DNA of 64,000 nucleotides, from the NCBI RefSeq assembly GCF_030688855.1, contig NZ_JAUYZK010000004.1:87783-151782 (forward strand), read 5' to 3'. Under the pieces are notes generated by a model that had not been told where the DNA came from, searched no databases, and saw only the letters and a program-made list of their open reading frames with translations. Position 1 is the stretch's first letter. Each line of letters begins with the position of its first letter. This DNA comes from Helicobacter cappadocius (GTDB lineage: Bacteria; Campylobacterota; Campylobacteria; Campylobacterales; Helicobacteraceae). The position numbers and the translations under genes are program-made. Below are positions 1 to 10,421 of the stretch, one piece after another.

Positions 1-1
1 A

Positions 2-592
2 GGGCAAGTATTCAGTTCGACTTTTGATTTACCCTCAAATAATCATATTCGAGTTGCCGAACTTGCACTAGAAAGAGCCAAACGTAGAATTGAAATGGGG
101 AAAGATGTGGTCATTTTATTGGATTCTATCACTCGTTTGGCTAGAGCTTATAATGCGGTCACTCCCTCTAGTGGAAAAGTACTTAGTGGAGGCGTAGATG
201 CCAATGCCTTGCATAAACCAAAGAGATTTTTTGGAGCAGCCAGAAATATTGAACAAGGTGGAAGCCTCACAATTATTGCAACCGCACTCATAGAAACAGG
301 TTCGAGAATGGATGAAGTTATTTTCGAAGAATTCAAGGGTACAGGCAATAGCGAGATTGTTTTAGCTAGAAATATCGCTGATAGAAGAATTTATCCCGCG
401 TTTGATATTCTCAAATCTGGTACAAGAAAAGACGAACTTCTACTAGGCAAAGATAAACTCACAAAGATTTGGATGTTGAGAAATGTAATGCAGCAAATGG
501 ATGATATAGAAGCCCTCACCTTTATCTATTCAAAAATGCACAAAACAAAAGACAATGAAGAATTTCTCAACATGATGAATGAAAAAGAGTGA
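2..592 (+). CDS. rho: Transcription termination factor Rho, C-terminal part (5' end outside window)
   Basis: The frame is open from base 2 at the window edge and encodes the last ~196 residues of Rho, the hexameric RNA helicase that ends transcription. Visible are the Walker B-like segment [16 protein letters not shown], the Q-loop region with [12 protein letters not shown], the R-loop segment [11 protein letters not shown] and the [13 protein letters not shown] stretch, all highly conserved in Rho. The N-terminal RNA-binding domain and Walker A motif lie upstream of the window. The stop codon overlaps the start of murI by 14 bases, which suggests co-transcription. The family assignment is very secure; only the 5' end is missing. 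Confidence 0.97.
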   Translation, partial: GQVFSSTFDLPSNNHIRVAELALERAKRRIEMGKDVVILLDSITRLARAYNAVTPSSGKVLSGGVDANALHKPKRFFGAARNIEQGGSLTIIATALIETGSRMDEVIFEEFKGTGNSEIVLARNIADRRIYPAFDILKSGTRKDELLLGKDKLTKIWMLRNVMQQMDDIEALTFIYSKMHKTKDNEEFLNMMNEKE

Positions 593-1367
593 TATTCTTT
601 TGAAAGCAGGTATATTTGATAGCGGAGTAGGCGGATTAAGTGTTCTTAAGAGCATATTAGAGGCCAAAATGTTCGATGAAATTATTTATTATGGAGATAC
701 TGCTAGAGTTCCTTACGGGGTAAAAGATAGAGAGACAATTGTTAATTTTTCTCTTGAAGCTCTTGATTTTTTTTCCTCTCATCAAATAGATATCCTCATT
801 GTCGCTTGCAACACTGTGAGTGCTTATGCTCTAGAGGCAATGCAAAATGTTAGTTCTGTGCCTGTTGTTGGGGTTATAGATCCTGGTATTTGGGCATTAC
901 AAAATAAAATAACTCAAAAAGATGCCTCTATTTTAGTTATTGCTACTAAAGCCACTATTGCCTCTGGAGAATACCAAGACAAACTTAAAACTAGTGGTTA
1001 TAGCTGTGTGCAAGGACTTGCTACCGGTCTTTTTGTTCCTATAGTTGAAGAAGGTATAGAAAATGGTGAGGTTTTAAGCGCTACGATGAAATATTATTTT
1101 TCTAATATTTTGATTCCGCCAAAAGCCATTATATTGGGTTGTACACACTTTCCATTGATTGCATCATCTATTGATGAGTACTTTGGACATCAAAGCATTC
1201 TTATTCACTCTGGCGAAGCAATCACTGATTATCTATACAAACATCACCAAATCCCAAAAAATACAATTTCAGGAAGAACGACCTTAAAACTCTACGCCTC
1301 ATCTAGCCCATCATCATTACAATTGATTGCAAAAAAATGGTTGAATAAAACTGAAAATCTTTATTAA
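579..1367 (+). CDS. murI: Glutamate racemase
   Basis: MurI interconverts L- and D-glutamate in the cytoplasm to supply D-glutamate for peptidoglycan. The 262-residue product has the expected length, with the N-terminal [13 protein letters not shown] motif, the first catalytic cysteine in IVACNTVSA and the second in ILGCTHFPL, plus the [11 protein letters not shown] substrate loop. The ATG at 579 lies inside the end of rho (14-base overlap). A TTG at 600, just before the conserved AGIFDSG, is an alternative start that would shorten the protein by seven residues. Translational coupling to rho is likely from the overlap. Function is secure, the exact start less so. Confidence 0.96.
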   Translation: MKKSDILLKAGIFDSGVGGLSVLKSILEAKMFDEIIYYGDTARVPYGVKDRETIVNFSLEALDFFSSHQIDILIVACNTVSAYALEAMQNVSSVPVVGVIDPGIWALQNKITQKDASILVIATKATIASGEYQDKLKTSGYSCVQGLATGLFVPIVEEGIENGEVLSATMKYYFSNILIPPKAIILGCTHFPLIASSIDEYFGHQSILIHSGEAITDYLYKHHQIPKNTISGRTTLKLYASSSPSSLQLIAKKWLNKTENLY

Positions 1368-1457
1368 TTTTATAATGTATATTAATTTATGCATTTTACT
1401 TCGGATAATTGGTATTTTTATGATAAAATTTAAAAATTTTATTTTAAAGATAATACA

Positions 1458-1703
1458 ATGATTAAATCTATTTTAATTTTAGGTATGTTTGTTGGGGTTG
1501 GATTTCTGCTAATTCCAGATAATGACATGTTTAACAATCTAGGTATTATAATCATAGCAATATATTTCCTTGTAGAGATTATTTATCTTATCGTTATATT
1601 ACTACTTTGGTTAATTTTCAAAATCAAAAAAACGCCTATTGAAATGGTAGATGAATATATTTATCAAAAGTTTTTTATTCTGTTTAAAAACAAGCAGAGA
1701 TAA
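1458..1703 (+). CDS. Small hypothetical membrane protein
   Basis: An 81-residue protein I do not recognise. It has two hydrophobic stretches, roughly residues 3-20 and 28-55, the second very rich in isoleucine and leucine, followed by a basic, aromatic C-terminal tail (FKIKKT, then YIYQKFF). This is the profile of a small inner-membrane protein with a cytoplasmic tail. It stands alone between murI and the convergent prmC, after an AT-rich leader of about 90 bases. There is no strong Shine-Dalgarno sequence before the ATG. The coherent membrane profile favours a real gene, but no function can be given. Confidence 0.55.
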   Translation: MIKSILILGMFVGVGFLLIPDNDMFNNLGIIIIAIYFLVEIIYLIVILLLWLIFKIKKTPIEMVDEYIYQKFFILFKNKQR

Positions 1704-1711
1704 ATATATGC

Positions 1712-2563
1712 TTAAGATTTAAGCTCAGCAATAAAACCTCTATCAAATCCACTTAAATCTTTATAGAAAATAGGTTCATACCCATGGTCTCTAAGACATG
1801 AGTGTAAAGAATTTTTCTGATTATAGCCCATCTCACAAGCCAAAAATCTTATTTTTCTCTCTCTGGAGAGTTTGATAATAGATTTTAACAACTCATCCCC
1901 GACAATCCCTCCAAATAATGCGTTTTCTGGCTCATAAAGCACATTTTTCTCTAAAGGATAATCTTTTGCAATATAAGGAGGATTGGAAACTAAAAACTCA
2001 AAATCTTCTTCAATTCCATCAAGAAAACTGGTATTAACAAGCTTTATACGTTCTTCAAGCCTATTTGTACGATTAGTAAAAAAATCTATGTTGGTTTGAG
2101 CAACTTCAATGGCTAGAGGAGAAATATCTGTGGCTACGATATCGACATCAGAACAAAGCATTCCTAAAACAATGGAAATAATACCGCTTCCAACCCCGAT
2201 TTCTGCGATATTTCTAACACGATGCTCAATGATCAGTGGTGTAACTTTTTCTATAAGGATTTCTGTCTCAGGTCTTGGAATTAAAACCCTCTTATCTACA
2301 TAAAAGCTATGTCCATAAAAATTTGCACTCTGGGTAATATATTCAATAGGCTCACCTGAATTTCTACGAGAAATACAATCCATAAAAATATCAAGCTCAC
2401 AAGCTTCAATCTCTCTATCCCCCCAAGTATGCAACCACTCTCTTGTGCAGTCCATAGCAAAACTCAGAAGTAGCTCTGACTCAAGTCCTACACGGGTGCT
2501 TCCATCACACCCTTTGTTAAGAAATTCTCTTTTAGCATATGAGAGAGCTTCAAAAACATTCAA
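1712..2563 (-). CDS. prmC: Release factor glutamine methyltransferase
   Basis: PrmC (HemK) transfers a methyl group from S-adenosylmethionine to the glutamine of the GGQ motif in RF1 and RF2. The 283-residue length is typical. The SAM-binding loop reads EIGVGSGIISIVLG, and the catalytic NPPY tetrapeptide is at residues 194-197, followed by IAKDYPLEKNVLYEP, characteristic of this subfamily rather than other N-methyltransferases. An N-terminal helical domain precedes the Rossmann fold. The gene starts one base after the M48 protease gene ends, so the two are probably co-transcribed. The 3' end faces the small membrane gene; I see no clear terminator between them. Confidence 0.95.
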   Translation of the reverse strand: MNVFEALSYAKREFLNKGCDGSTRVGLESELLLSFAMDCTREWLHTWGDREIEACELDIFMDCISRRNSGEPIEYITQSANFYGHSFYVDKRVLIPRPETEILIEKVTPLIIEHRVRNIAEIGVGSGIISIVLGMLCSDVDIVATDISPLAIEVAQTNIDFFTNRTNRLEERIKLVNTSFLDGIEEDFEFLVSNPPYIAKDYPLEKNVLYEPENALFGGIVGDELLKSIIKLSRERKIRFLACEMGYNQKNSLHSCLRDHGYEPIFYKDLSGFDRGFIAELKS

Positions 2564-2564
2564 T

Positions 2565-3779
2565 TTATTTCTCCATATGATAATCTAAAGCTTTGAGACG
2601 CTCAAGTAAGGGTGGATGAGTGTAATAAAAAAATATATAAGCAGGATGAGAACAAGGGAAAGATTTATTTTCATTAACCAATCGTATCAATGCCTCAGCA
2701 AGACATCTTTTACTTGTAAGCATTGCCCCATATTCATCTGCACCATATTCTGCCCTTCTGCTAAAATAGCCAATGATAGGCATCGCCCAAAAAGAAATAA
2801 TTGGAGCAATAAGAAGTAAAAATACGATTTTAATCCCTGGATTTGGAACAATATTAGAATTATCAAAAATATAGATGGGGATATTCCCTGCAATAAAAAA
2901 CAGCACAAACAGAAGGATTCCCATAATAGTGATATTTTTAAGAATATCTTTATGTTTAAAATGACCGAGTTCATGCCCTAAAATAGCAAGTAACCCATCT
3001 TGACTGACCTTTTGAAGCAATGTATCAAACAGCACCACACGTTTAGATCTTCCCAATCCTCCAAAATAAGCATTCAAACGTCCATCTCGTTTGCTTGCAT
3101 CCATTACAAAAATACCACTACTTTTAAAGCCTACTTTTACCATCATTGATTCTATTTTTTTGCTCAAAACATCATCATTTAATGGTGTAAATTTATTAAA
3201 AATAGGTGCAATAAGCGTGGGGTATAAAACATTTGCTAAAATTGCAATCGCAAAAATCAAAAAGAACCCATAGAGCCACCAATAAGAAAAATTTTGCATG
3301 ATCTCTATGATAAAAAATACAATAATACCTCCAAAAAGCATAAGCATAACAAAGCTCTTCAATAAATCTTTCAAATACAGGCTAAAGCTACTTTTATTAA
3401 AGCCATATTTTTTATCTAACACCATCTGTGTGTAATAACCCAATGGCAAAGAAACTATAAAGCCAACCAATAGAAATGCCATAACATAAATTAAATAGAC
3501 TATATTCTGACTTTGACCCCAACTACTAGAAGCATCTTCAAGCCAATACAAACCCACACCAATCCATAACAGAAACATCAAAGCATCAATAACGCTAGAG
3601 ATATTAGAAATTCTAAGTTTTTCCAAAGAATATTCGGCTGCATCTTTCCAATCATTAGGAGATAAAATAACAGTCTCCCTTGCAAGACTAAGCTTTATGT
3701 GTTTTGACTGTAGATAATTCAGAATAATATTTGGAATGGTGTAGAAAAATATATAAATAAACCCTAAAAAATAGAGCAT
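2565..3779 (-). CDS. M48-family integral membrane metallopeptidase (Ste24-like)
   Basis: A 404-residue membrane zinc protease. The catalytic motif HELGH is at residues 269-273 and is followed by FKHKD. The third zinc ligand is probably the glutamate in YFSRRAEYGADEYGA. Several long hydrophobic segments lie before and after the motif (for example residues ~60-85, 95-115, 150-190, 290-345). The architecture of an N-terminal multi-pass region, a central HExxH and a C-terminal YTHPP motif fits the Ste24/CAAX-protease branch of M48 better than HtpX, which is shorter. In bacteria these enzymes act in membrane-protein quality control; the substrate here is unknown. It is followed at once by prmC. 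Confidence 0.88.
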   Translation of the reverse strand: MLYFLGFIYIFFYTIPNIILNYLQSKHIKLSLARETVILSPNDWKDAAEYSLEKLRISNISSVIDALMFLLWIGVGLYWLEDASSSWGQSQNIVYLIYVMAFLLVGFIVSLPLGYYTQMVLDKKYGFNKSSFSLYLKDLLKSFVMLMLFGGIIVFFIIEIMQNFSYWWLYGFFLIFAIAILANVLYPTLIAPIFNKFTPLNDDVLSKKIESMMVKVGFKSSGIFVMDASKRDGRLNAYFGGLGRSKRVVLFDTLLQKVSQDGLLAILGHELGHFKHKDILKNITIMGILLFVLFFIAGNIPIYIFDNSNIVPNPGIKIVFLLLIAPIISFWAMPIIGYFSRRAEYGADEYGAMLTSKRCLAEALIRLVNENKSFPCSHPAYIFFYYTHPPLLERLKALDYHMEK

Positions 3780-3871
3780 AGAAACCTTTCGTTTTGTAAG
3801 ATTTAGAAAATTCTACACTAAAAGCATAAATCCTTATGAAATTAAATCACTTTTAACCCCTAATTCATTAA

Positions 3872-3877
3872 TATAAT
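3872..3877 (+). promoter_or_regulatory. Candidate sigma-70-type -10 box for pyrG
   Basis: A perfect TATAAT in an AT-rich stretch, 23 bases before the pyrG start and 92 bases from the divergent M48 protease start. A Shine-Dalgarno AAGGG at 3890-3894 lies between it and the ATG. Recognised by eye only; no -35 element is obvious, as is usual in Helicobacter. Confidence 0.45.
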
Positions 3878-3900
3878 AAAAAAAATTCTAAGGGTCAGCT

Positions 3901-5541
3901 ATGAAAAAAATGAAACAAACTAAATATATCTTTGTAACAGGAGGAGTCTTGAGCTCTCTTGGAAAAGGGATTTCATCTTCTTCAATCGCAACACTCCTCA
4001 AACATTCAGGATATGATGTCTCTATTGTAAAAATTGACCCCTATATCAATGTCGATCCTGGAACGATGAGTCCACTAGAGCACGGGGAAGTATTTGTAAC
4101 TTTCGATGGTGCTGAGACAGATCTTGATATTGGACATTATGAAAGATTTCTCAATACCAATTTTTCTAAACAAAACAATTTTACAACTGGGCAAATCTAT
4201 CTTTCTGTTATTGAAAATGAAAGACAAGGCAAATATCTAGGCAAAACCATTCAGATTGTTCCTCATATTGTTGATGAAATCAAGCACAGAATCAAGAATG
4301 CCGGAAAAAATAGTGATTTCTTGGTTGTAGAACTTGGGGGAACTGTTGGAGACATCGAAGGTATGCCATATTTAGAAGCAATGAGACAGATGAAACACGA
4401 ACTAGGTAGCGATTGTGTTATTAGCATTCATGTAACATTGATTCCACTAATAAGAGCTATTGGAGAACTAAAGACCAAGCCTACACAACACTCTGTACAA
4501 GAGCTTCGTCGTATCGGAATTTCTCCACAAATTGTTTTGGCTCGTTGCGAAAAGCCTCTAAGCAAGGAATTAAAGAAAAAATTGGCTTTAAGTTGTGATG
4601 TCGATGATGATAGCGTGATCGTTGCAGAAGATGCGGAAAGCATCTATAAATGTCCGATTAACTTTTTAAAAGAAGGTATTCTAACACCTATCGCTAGACG
4701 CTTTAAGATCGATGAACTCAAACCAAAAATGGATGAATGGGATATGCTAGTAAAGAAAATCATTTCTCCAAAAAACTCTATCACAATAGGGTTTGTAGGC
4801 AAATATTTAAGCCTAAAAGAATCTTACAAGTCACTCACTGAAGCCCTCACCCACGCTGGAGCGAATACAGATACACGTGTGAATATCAAATGGATAGATA
4901 GCGAAAATTTAGATAACAATACTCTCTACGATCTTGAAGATGTCGATGGAATACTTATTCCAGGTGGTTTTGGAGAAAGGGGGATAGAAGGCAAAATACA
5001 AGCTATAAAATACGCTCGAGAAAATAAAATTCCTTTTTTGGGAATTTGTCTAGGAATGCAGCTATGTATTGTTGAATTTGCCAGAAATATTTTGAATATC
5101 AAAGACGCTAACTCAACTGAATTTGATCCAGAAACAAAAAATCCTTTGATTTATTTGATTGAAGATTTTATTGACCAACAAGGAAATGAACAAATTCGCA
5201 CTCATCAATCGCCTATGGGTGGAACAATGAGACTTGGAGAATATGAATGCAAGATCAAAAAAGATAGCCAACTTGCAAAAGCGTACAACAATAATCTAAC
5301 CATCAAAGAAAGACATCGTCACCGTTATGAGGCAAATCCAAAATATAGATCCTCTTTGGAAGAAAATGGAATGATTGTAAATGGAGAATCTTCTAATGGA
5401 CTTATTGAAGCTGTAGAAATCAAAAACCATCCTTTTTTTGTAGGAGTGCAATTTCACCCAGAATTCACCTCAAGGCTTCAAAGCCCCAATCCAATTATAT
5501 TAGAGTTTGTCAAAAAAAGCTTGGAGTCTAAAGAAAAATGA
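3901..5541 (+). CDS. pyrG: CTP synthase
   Basis: PyrG aminates UTP to CTP with glutamine and ATP, the last step of de novo pyrimidine nucleotide synthesis. The 546-residue protein has the N-terminal amidoligase domain beginning with [18 protein letters not shown] and including [16 protein letters not shown]. The C-terminal class I glutamine amidotransferase domain has PGGFGERG, the nucleophile Cys383 in LGICLGMQL, and the catalytic His-Glu in VQFHPEF. Length and motifs are complete. The stop codon overlaps the recJ start (ATGA), so pyrG, recJ and the pseudouridine synthase gene form an operon, an order also known in H. pylori. Confidence 0.98.
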   Translation: MKKMKQTKYIFVTGGVLSSLGKGISSSSIATLLKHSGYDVSIVKIDPYINVDPGTMSPLEHGEVFVTFDGAETDLDIGHYERFLNTNFSKQNNFTTGQIYLSVIENERQGKYLGKTIQIVPHIVDEIKHRIKNAGKNSDFLVVELGGTVGDIEGMPYLEAMRQMKHELGSDCVISIHVTLIPLIRAIGELKTKPTQHSVQELRRIGISPQIVLARCEKPLSKELKKKLALSCDVDDDSVIVAEDAESIYKCPINFLKEGILTPIARRFKIDELKPKMDEWDMLVKKIISPKNSITIGFVGKYLSLKESYKSLTEALTHAGANTDTRVNIKWIDSENLDNNTLYDLEDVDGILIPGGFGERGIEGKIQAIKYARENKIPFLGICLGMQLCIVEFARNILNIKDANSTEFDPETKNPLIYLIEDFIDQQGNEQIRTHQSPMGGTMRLGEYECKIKKDSQLAKAYNNNLTIKERHRHRYEANPKYRSSLEENGMIVNGESSNGLIEAVEIKNHPFFVGVQFHPEFTSRLQSPNPIILEFVKKSLESKEK

Positions 5542-7109
5542 CTTCTGTGCTCAACAAACAGAAAATAAGAAATCTCTTGGAATGCAGATTCAAAGATGAT
5601 TCTTACATATCTGTTAAACAACTCCCCCATCCTGGAAAACTCAAACATTGCGAACACGCCGCCAAACTTATCGCAGAAGGAATAAAAAGAAACCAAAAAA
5701 TCCTTATTGTTGGGGATTATGATGTAGATGGAATTACCTCAAGCGTGATAATGATGAAATTTTTTAAAATGATTGGATATAAAAATGTGAATTATGTCAT
5801 CCCTAATCGTTTCAGCGATGGCTATGGAATCAATAAATCCATCATTGAGAAAAATCCCGCGGATATAATTATCACTGTCGATAATGGAATAAGTGCATTT
5901 GATTGTGGGGAATATTGTGCAAAAATGGGTATTACCCTTATCATTACAGATCATCATATCATAAAAGAAAAACTTCCTCAAGCAAATGCAATTATCAATC
6001 CTCAACAAAAAGACTGCTTATTTCCTCAAAAAGAAATTTGTGGAGCAGCTGTGAGTTGGTATTTATGTAATGCTATCAAACTAGAAATGGGAACAAATAT
6101 TCCACTTGCAGATCTGCTCGATTTAGTAGCTATTGCGACTATCGCTGATATGATGCCATTATTTCAGATCAATAAACTTCTTGTAAGAGTTGGTCTAAAA
6201 AAATTTCAAAATTCTCATTCTCCTTGCAATATTCTACTAAAAACCCTTCCAAAAAAAAGCCCTATAACTTCACAAGATATATCATTTTATATCGCTCCTT
6301 TAATAAATAGCGCAGGAAGAATGGGTGATGGGAAAATAGCTGCAGATTTTCTTCTCTCTGAAGATACATTCAATGCACAAAAATTATTTTACGAACTCAA
6401 TAAGCTCAACAAAGACAGAAAAGCCATCGCTCAAGAAATATTAACCTATACTCAAAATACCTCTCTTATCTGCGATAACTGTATTATCGCTTATGGAGAA
6501 AATTGGCATGAGGGAGTTTTGGGGATTGTAGCGGCAAATCTAGCAAAAAATCACAAAAGACCTGCTATTATCTTGAGCAAAAAAGGAGATGTTCTAAAAG
6601 GAAGTGCAAGGAGTTATGGAAATATCAATCTCATAGAAGCTCTGCAAGCACATAGTGATTTTTTACTAGAATTTGGAGGACATACCAAAGCAGTGGGGCT
6701 AAAGATCAAAGAAGAAAATCTTGAAAAATTTTTTCAAGCACTCAGTGTATCTAAAATGCCTCAATGTGCAGAAGAAGAAAATGCAGAAATATTGGGGGTA
6801 ATTGATATCAAAGATGTAGATAATGAACTTCTTGAAATATTAGAAGAATTCGAACCTTATGGGCAAGGCAATCCTCCTCCTAATTTTATTTGCGAAAACC
6901 TCAAAATTTCTTCAAGCAAAACTATTAAATCATTGCATCAAAGCTTTGAGTTAGCTTCAAATACGACTACAAAAAAAGCAATAATTTTTTTTACAGAGAA
7001 GTTTTATTCCCCAAACGAATATGTAAATATTAGTTTTAGCTTACAAAAAGACAATTTCAGCAATGAAGCGATGATGATATTAAAAACTATTCAAAAATGC
7101 CATTTATAA
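5538..7109 (+). CDS. recJ: Single-stranded-DNA exonuclease RecJ
   Basis: RecJ degrades single-stranded DNA 5' to 3' in recombination and mismatch repair. The DHH-family metal motifs are present: [12 protein letters not shown] near residue 60, VDNGIS near 115, and TDHHI near 135, followed by the DHHA1-type region ending in [12 protein letters not shown]. The C-terminal OB-like region contains [11 protein letters not shown], typical of RecJ. At 523 residues it is somewhat shorter than the E. coli enzyme, as is usual in epsilonproteobacteria. It overlaps pyrG by four bases and the next gene by 13, so translation is probably coupled through the operon. Confidence 0.95.
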   Translation: MTSVLNKQKIRNLLECRFKDDSYISVKQLPHPGKLKHCEHAAKLIAEGIKRNQKILIVGDYDVDGITSSVIMMKFFKMIGYKNVNYVIPNRFSDGYGINKSIIEKNPADIIITVDNGISAFDCGEYCAKMGITLIITDHHIIKEKLPQANAIINPQQKDCLFPQKEICGAAVSWYLCNAIKLEMGTNIPLADLLDLVAIATIADMMPLFQINKLLVRVGLKKFQNSHSPCNILLKTLPKKSPITSQDISFYIAPLINSAGRMGDGKIAADFLLSEDTFNAQKLFYELNKLNKDRKAIAQEILTYTQNTSLICDNCIIAYGENWHEGVLGIVAANLAKNHKRPAIILSKKGDVLKGSARSYGNINLIEALQAHSDFLLEFGGHTKAVGLKIKEENLEKFFQALSVSKMPQCAEEENAEILGVIDIKDVDNELLEILEEFEPYGQGNPPPNFICENLKISSSKTIKSLHQSFELASNTTTKKAIIFFTEKFYSPNEYVNISFSLQKDNFSNEAMMILKTIQKCHL

Positions 7110-7996
7110 CCAAAACCTTCAATTTACCAAATTCACAAAAAGCTTTTCTATTTATTATGAATACTTTAGGATGTTCCCAAAAACAAGCTCAAAAACATCT
7201 TGACAAAAATAGACTTAAACAAAATAATATCCCTATTCATAAATCACAAACCATTATTGGAAAAGTGTCTCTAACCTATTTTCAACCTAGCTCTTTAAAT
7301 ATAGAACCTATTTTCATCACTCCATATTTTGCTATCTATGACAAGCCGCCAAATCTTTTAGTGCATCCTAAGGGATATTTTGAACATTTGAGCTTATGTG
7401 ATGACATCAAAGTCCGTTTTGGCAAGGAAGCTAACCCTGTTCACAGACTTGATTATGAAACAAGTGGATTAATCATGGTGAGCAAAAATAAAAAATTTGA
7501 ACCAGAGCTAAAAAGCCTTTTTGAAACTAAAAAAATTTCTAAAACCTACCTTGCATTTGTAGAAGGCGAAATAGAATTTCCTCAAACCATAGACTTACCC
7601 ATTTTCGTCCCTACCAAACAAAGTAAATTCACAGATCTTGGCATCAAGTGCCAAATTTCTAAAAATGGAAAACCCTCTATCACAAAAATATTTCCCATAT
7701 ATTATGACGAACAAAAAAACCTCACTCTATTGAAGATTATTCCAATCACTGGCAGAACCCATCAAATACGTTTGCATCTTTCAGAAATTGGTCATAAAAT
7801 TATGGGTGAGCCTCTTTATGGGGTAGATAATCAAAATGCTAGAAATTACTTGGATAAGAAATTTTCCACCCCCTCTCATCGGCTAATGTTACACGCACAA
7901 AACCTGAGTTTTGAGTATAAAAATATTTTTTATCACATCACAAGCTGCATGAATTTTCATGCCACTAACTGCCAAAATAGCAAAATCCAATCTTAA
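7097..7996 (+). CDS. RNA pseudouridine synthase, RluA/RluD family
   Basis: This enzyme isomerises uridine to pseudouridine in rRNA or tRNA. The catalytic aspartate is Asp119 in VHRLDYETSGL, the signature of the RluA/RluC/RluD family, and the later motifs TGRTHQIRLHLSEIGH and GEPLYG are intact. An N-terminal S4-like segment (CSQKQAQKHLDKNRL) precedes the catalytic domain. The 299-residue length is normal. The start overlaps the end of recJ by 13 bases. Which uridine it modifies cannot be decided from the sequence, so no specific symbol is given. Confidence 0.93.
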   Translation: MPFITKTFNLPNSQKAFLFIMNTLGCSQKQAQKHLDKNRLKQNNIPIHKSQTIIGKVSLTYFQPSSLNIEPIFITPYFAIYDKPPNLLVHPKGYFEHLSLCDDIKVRFGKEANPVHRLDYETSGLIMVSKNKKFEPELKSLFETKKISKTYLAFVEGEIEFPQTIDLPIFVPTKQSKFTDLGIKCQISKNGKPSITKIFPIYYDEQKNLTLLKIIPITGRTHQIRLHLSEIGHKIMGEPLYGVDNQNARNYLDKKFSTPSHRLMLHAQNLSFEYKNIFYHITSCMNFHATNCQNSKIQS

Positions 7997-8040
7997 TCAC
8001 CCCTCCCTCATAGTTGGGTTTATATAAAATCGGTCTTGAT

Positions 8041-9432
8041 TTATTTATTCAATCCAAGTGCATCGCTGATGATAAAAAATAGATCAGTTTGATCTAAAAG
8101 CCCTGTGAAATTTAATGCCATTGGTCCAAATGCTGCGATCCTTAATTGTGTGCCCGTATGCCCTTGCGATTGTGTTTCAGAATTTCCATAACTAACAGTC
8201 ATTATAGAGCCATCTTCGGTAATAAGCGATCTAGTCAAACCAGGTGCTTTAGCATCATTGCTTATAATTTGAGATGAATGACCATGGTCAGCTGTTAGTA
8301 TTACTAAAGTATCAGGATTTTCACGAGCAAATTTTAGTGCAACCTGAACTGCCTCATCCAAGTCAATGCTCTCGCCTATTTGACCACATGGATTTGCAAG
8401 GTGATTTTGTTTGTCAATACTCGCTCCCTCAATCTGTAGAAAAAATCCATTTTTATTTTTAGATAAAAGTTCAATAGCTTTTTGTGTCATCTGTGCTAGA
8501 GTGGGTATAGAGTCTTTTCTATCAGGATTGATCTGGCATCTGATAGGTGGCTCATCAATATTTCCGTGATAAATCGCTTTAGGACCTGTATATAAAGTGG
8601 GCATATTCCCCTGTGCAAACAAACCTAAAAGTGGCTTTTTATCATTGGCAACCTTGATCTTTTCAAGCTCTTTGAGATTTTTGACCACTTGGTAGTTTTG
8701 ATCCAAGGCTTCCTGCATCAACGTTTTGTTTTGAATATCTTTCTGAAAAAAAGTTTGAAGACCTCCGCCCATAACAATATCTGGACGAGTTTTTAATATC
8801 TGCTCAGTAATTGAACCTGCTCCATTATTTTCGCTAGAATATTCTGGACAAATACTTCTAGTTTCTACTACCCCGTAACATTTACGCGAAGAAATATGCG
8901 ACATCTGTGCAGCAGGAGTGGCGTCTTGTATTTCTGCAGTAGTGATGTTTCCAGTAGCCTTATTTAAAGATTTTGCCAATTCTATTAAACTCTTATGTGG
9001 TTTTCCATACACATCAATCCCCAATGCACCATTATATGTTTTTACCCCTGTGCTCCAAGCGGTGGCTGAAGCGGCAGAATCAGTAACATAATTTGGCTTA
9101 TGGGTTTTTTTATCCAAAGAATAATGAGTGTATTGCCCACTAAAAGGAAAGGCATCAATCCCATCCAAAAAGCCTCCTGCTCCTTTGTAATAATTTCTAG
9201 CAATAGTGATTTCTGAATCTCCCATACCATCACCTATTAGCAAAATAACATTTTTAACTGGTCTATTTGAAATGTAAGTTTTTAGTATCTGCGTCTGATC
9301 TCCTGTAATCCTTCTTGCACCTCCAAATTTTGTAATATCTCCTTTTGCGTGTCTGTTGTAAGAAGGTGCTTCAGCAGCAAAGCAAACAAAACCAAAAAGA
9401 ATCACGCTTATGATTAAAAATATATTTTTCAT
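8041..9432 (-). CDS. phoA: Secreted alkaline phosphatase (PhoA type)
   Basis: A 463-residue periplasmic metal-dependent phosphomonoesterase. I use the ATG at 9432 because AAGGGAG lies just upstream and the protein then begins with a clean Sec signal peptide ([10 protein letters not shown]... ending near CFAAEAP). A longer upstream reading would put 25 non-signal residues in front. The catalytic serine is Ser119 in [14 protein letters not shown], matching the Asp-Ser-Ala nucleophile of E. coli PhoA. Metal ligands are visible in IGDGMGD near residue 67 and in [10 protein letters not shown] near the C-terminus. It is divergent from the secreted 2H phosphoesterase gene at 9564, suggesting a shared phosphate or nucleotide scavenging role. 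Confidence 0.92.
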   Translation of the reverse strand: MKNIFLIISVILFGFVCFAAEAPSYNRHAKGDITKFGGARRITGDQTQILKTYISNRPVKNVILLIGDGMGDSEITIARNYYKGAGGFLDGIDAFPFSGQYTHYSLDKKTHKPNYVTDSAASATAWSTGVKTYNGALGIDVYGKPHKSLIELAKSLNKATGNITTAEIQDATPAAQMSHISSRKCYGVVETRSICPEYSSENNGAGSITEQILKTRPDIVMGGGLQTFFQKDIQNKTLMQEALDQNYQVVKNLKELEKIKVANDKKPLLGLFAQGNMPTLYTGPKAIYHGNIDEPPIRCQINPDRKDSIPTLAQMTQKAIELLSKNKNGFFLQIEGASIDKQNHLANPCGQIGESIDLDEAVQVALKFARENPDTLVILTADHGHSSQIISNDAKAPGLTRSLITEDGSIMTVSYGNSETQSQGHTGTQLRIAAFGPMALNFTGLLDQTDLFFIISDALGLNK

Positions 9433-9563
9433 ATTTCTCCCTTGTTTTAAATTTTGATGAGATATTAAAAACTTGAAATAACTTTTTGATAACAACAATG
9501 AAATCAATCTGAAATCTACAATTCTTACAATCCTTGATGCAAATTCAATATTAAAGGCTTCAT

Positions 9564-10406
9564 ATGAAAAAAATACTTTTGTTTGTTTTACTCTGTTTTC
9601 ATGTCTCTACAGCACTTGAGAATAAAGCTGTGGATAAAAAAATTTCCGAACATCAAAGAACTTACGGGGTAGTGTTTCTAGTACCAAAAGAAACGGTATC
9701 AAAAATATTAGAAATTTCTGGCGGAAAGATTCAGGAGGCTTTATTACAAAACAATCTCATAAAAGAAACTTTATACCACAATATTCCGCACATCAGTGTA
9801 ATACACATCCATAATCCAGATCCCAACACTCCATACAATATCTTAAAATCCCTCCCAAAGCCACCCAAACCATTCACATTGTCTTTAGAACACTATGGCT
9901 TTATCAAGGCAAGTCCAAATGCAAGTTTTCCTTGGTGGCTTGAAATCAATGTAGGCAAAAACCTAGATTACAAAATAATTTCTGAATACAATTTCAAAGT
10001 AACTCAAAATATAGCTCCATTAAGATCTTCTCCTCTGCCTCGTTTGAGCGGATATATCTACGAAGATCTTTCAGCAGATAACAAATCACAAATCTTAGAG
10101 TTGGGTTCAAATTCTCTCAATAGAATCAAAAATGGGAAAAAAGAAGAATATTATAGACCACATATGACACTTTCATATTCCCAAACTCCACTAAATAAAA
10201 CCCTTTCTGATTCTATGAAAGAATTACAAAGAAGTTTAAATAAAGAATTTGAAACGCCCATTATCACAAAAATTGACACGATCTCAATTGTTGAATTAGG
10301 TTTTTTAGGAAATGTATTAAGAGAGATTTATAGAATAAATTTGAATAATGGAAAAATTTTTGATGTGCAAAAAGGAAAATTCATCAAAATAAAAACGTTC
10401 AAGTAG
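9564..10406 (+). CDS. Secreted 2H-phosphoesterase-like protein
   Basis: A 280-residue protein with a short Sec signal peptide (residues 1-18, [17 protein letters not shown]). Two H-x-S/T motifs, His76-Ile-Ser78 in IPHISVIHI and His200-Met-Thr202 in RPHMTLSYS, are about 124 residues apart. This is the arrangement of the 2H phosphoesterase superfamily (LigT, CPDase, AKAP18 types), whose members open 2',3'-cyclic nucleotides or related bonds. The assignment rests on these two motifs and the beta-rich context, so it is an inference. Residues ~30-70 are helical and lysine rich. It is transcribed away from phoA across a 131-base gap and ends inside a strong terminator hairpin. The substrate is unknown. 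Confidence 0.7.
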   Translation: MKKILLFVLLCFHVSTALENKAVDKKISEHQRTYGVVFLVPKETVSKILEISGGKIQEALLQNNLIKETLYHNIPHISVIHIHNPDPNTPYNILKSLPKPPKPFTLSLEHYGFIKASPNASFPWWLEINVGKNLDYKIISEYNFKVTQNIAPLRSSPLPRLSGYIYEDLSADNKSQILELGSNSLNRIKNGKKEEYYRPHMTLSYSQTPLNKTLSDSMKELQRSLNKEFETPIITKIDTISIVELGFLGNVLREIYRINLNNGKIFDVQKGKFIKIKTFK

Positions 10407-10415
10407 AACGTTTTT
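10391..10415. terminator. Bidirectional intrinsic terminator
   Basis: A perfect 10-bp stem, AAAAACGTTC paired with GAACGTTTTT, around a five-base loop (AAGTA) that contains the start of the upstream stop codon. The A/T flanks give a U-run on both strands, so it can end the 2H phosphoesterase transcript (+) and the nifS-nifU transcript (-), which converge here. Confidence 0.8.
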
Positions 10416-10421
10416 ATTAAA

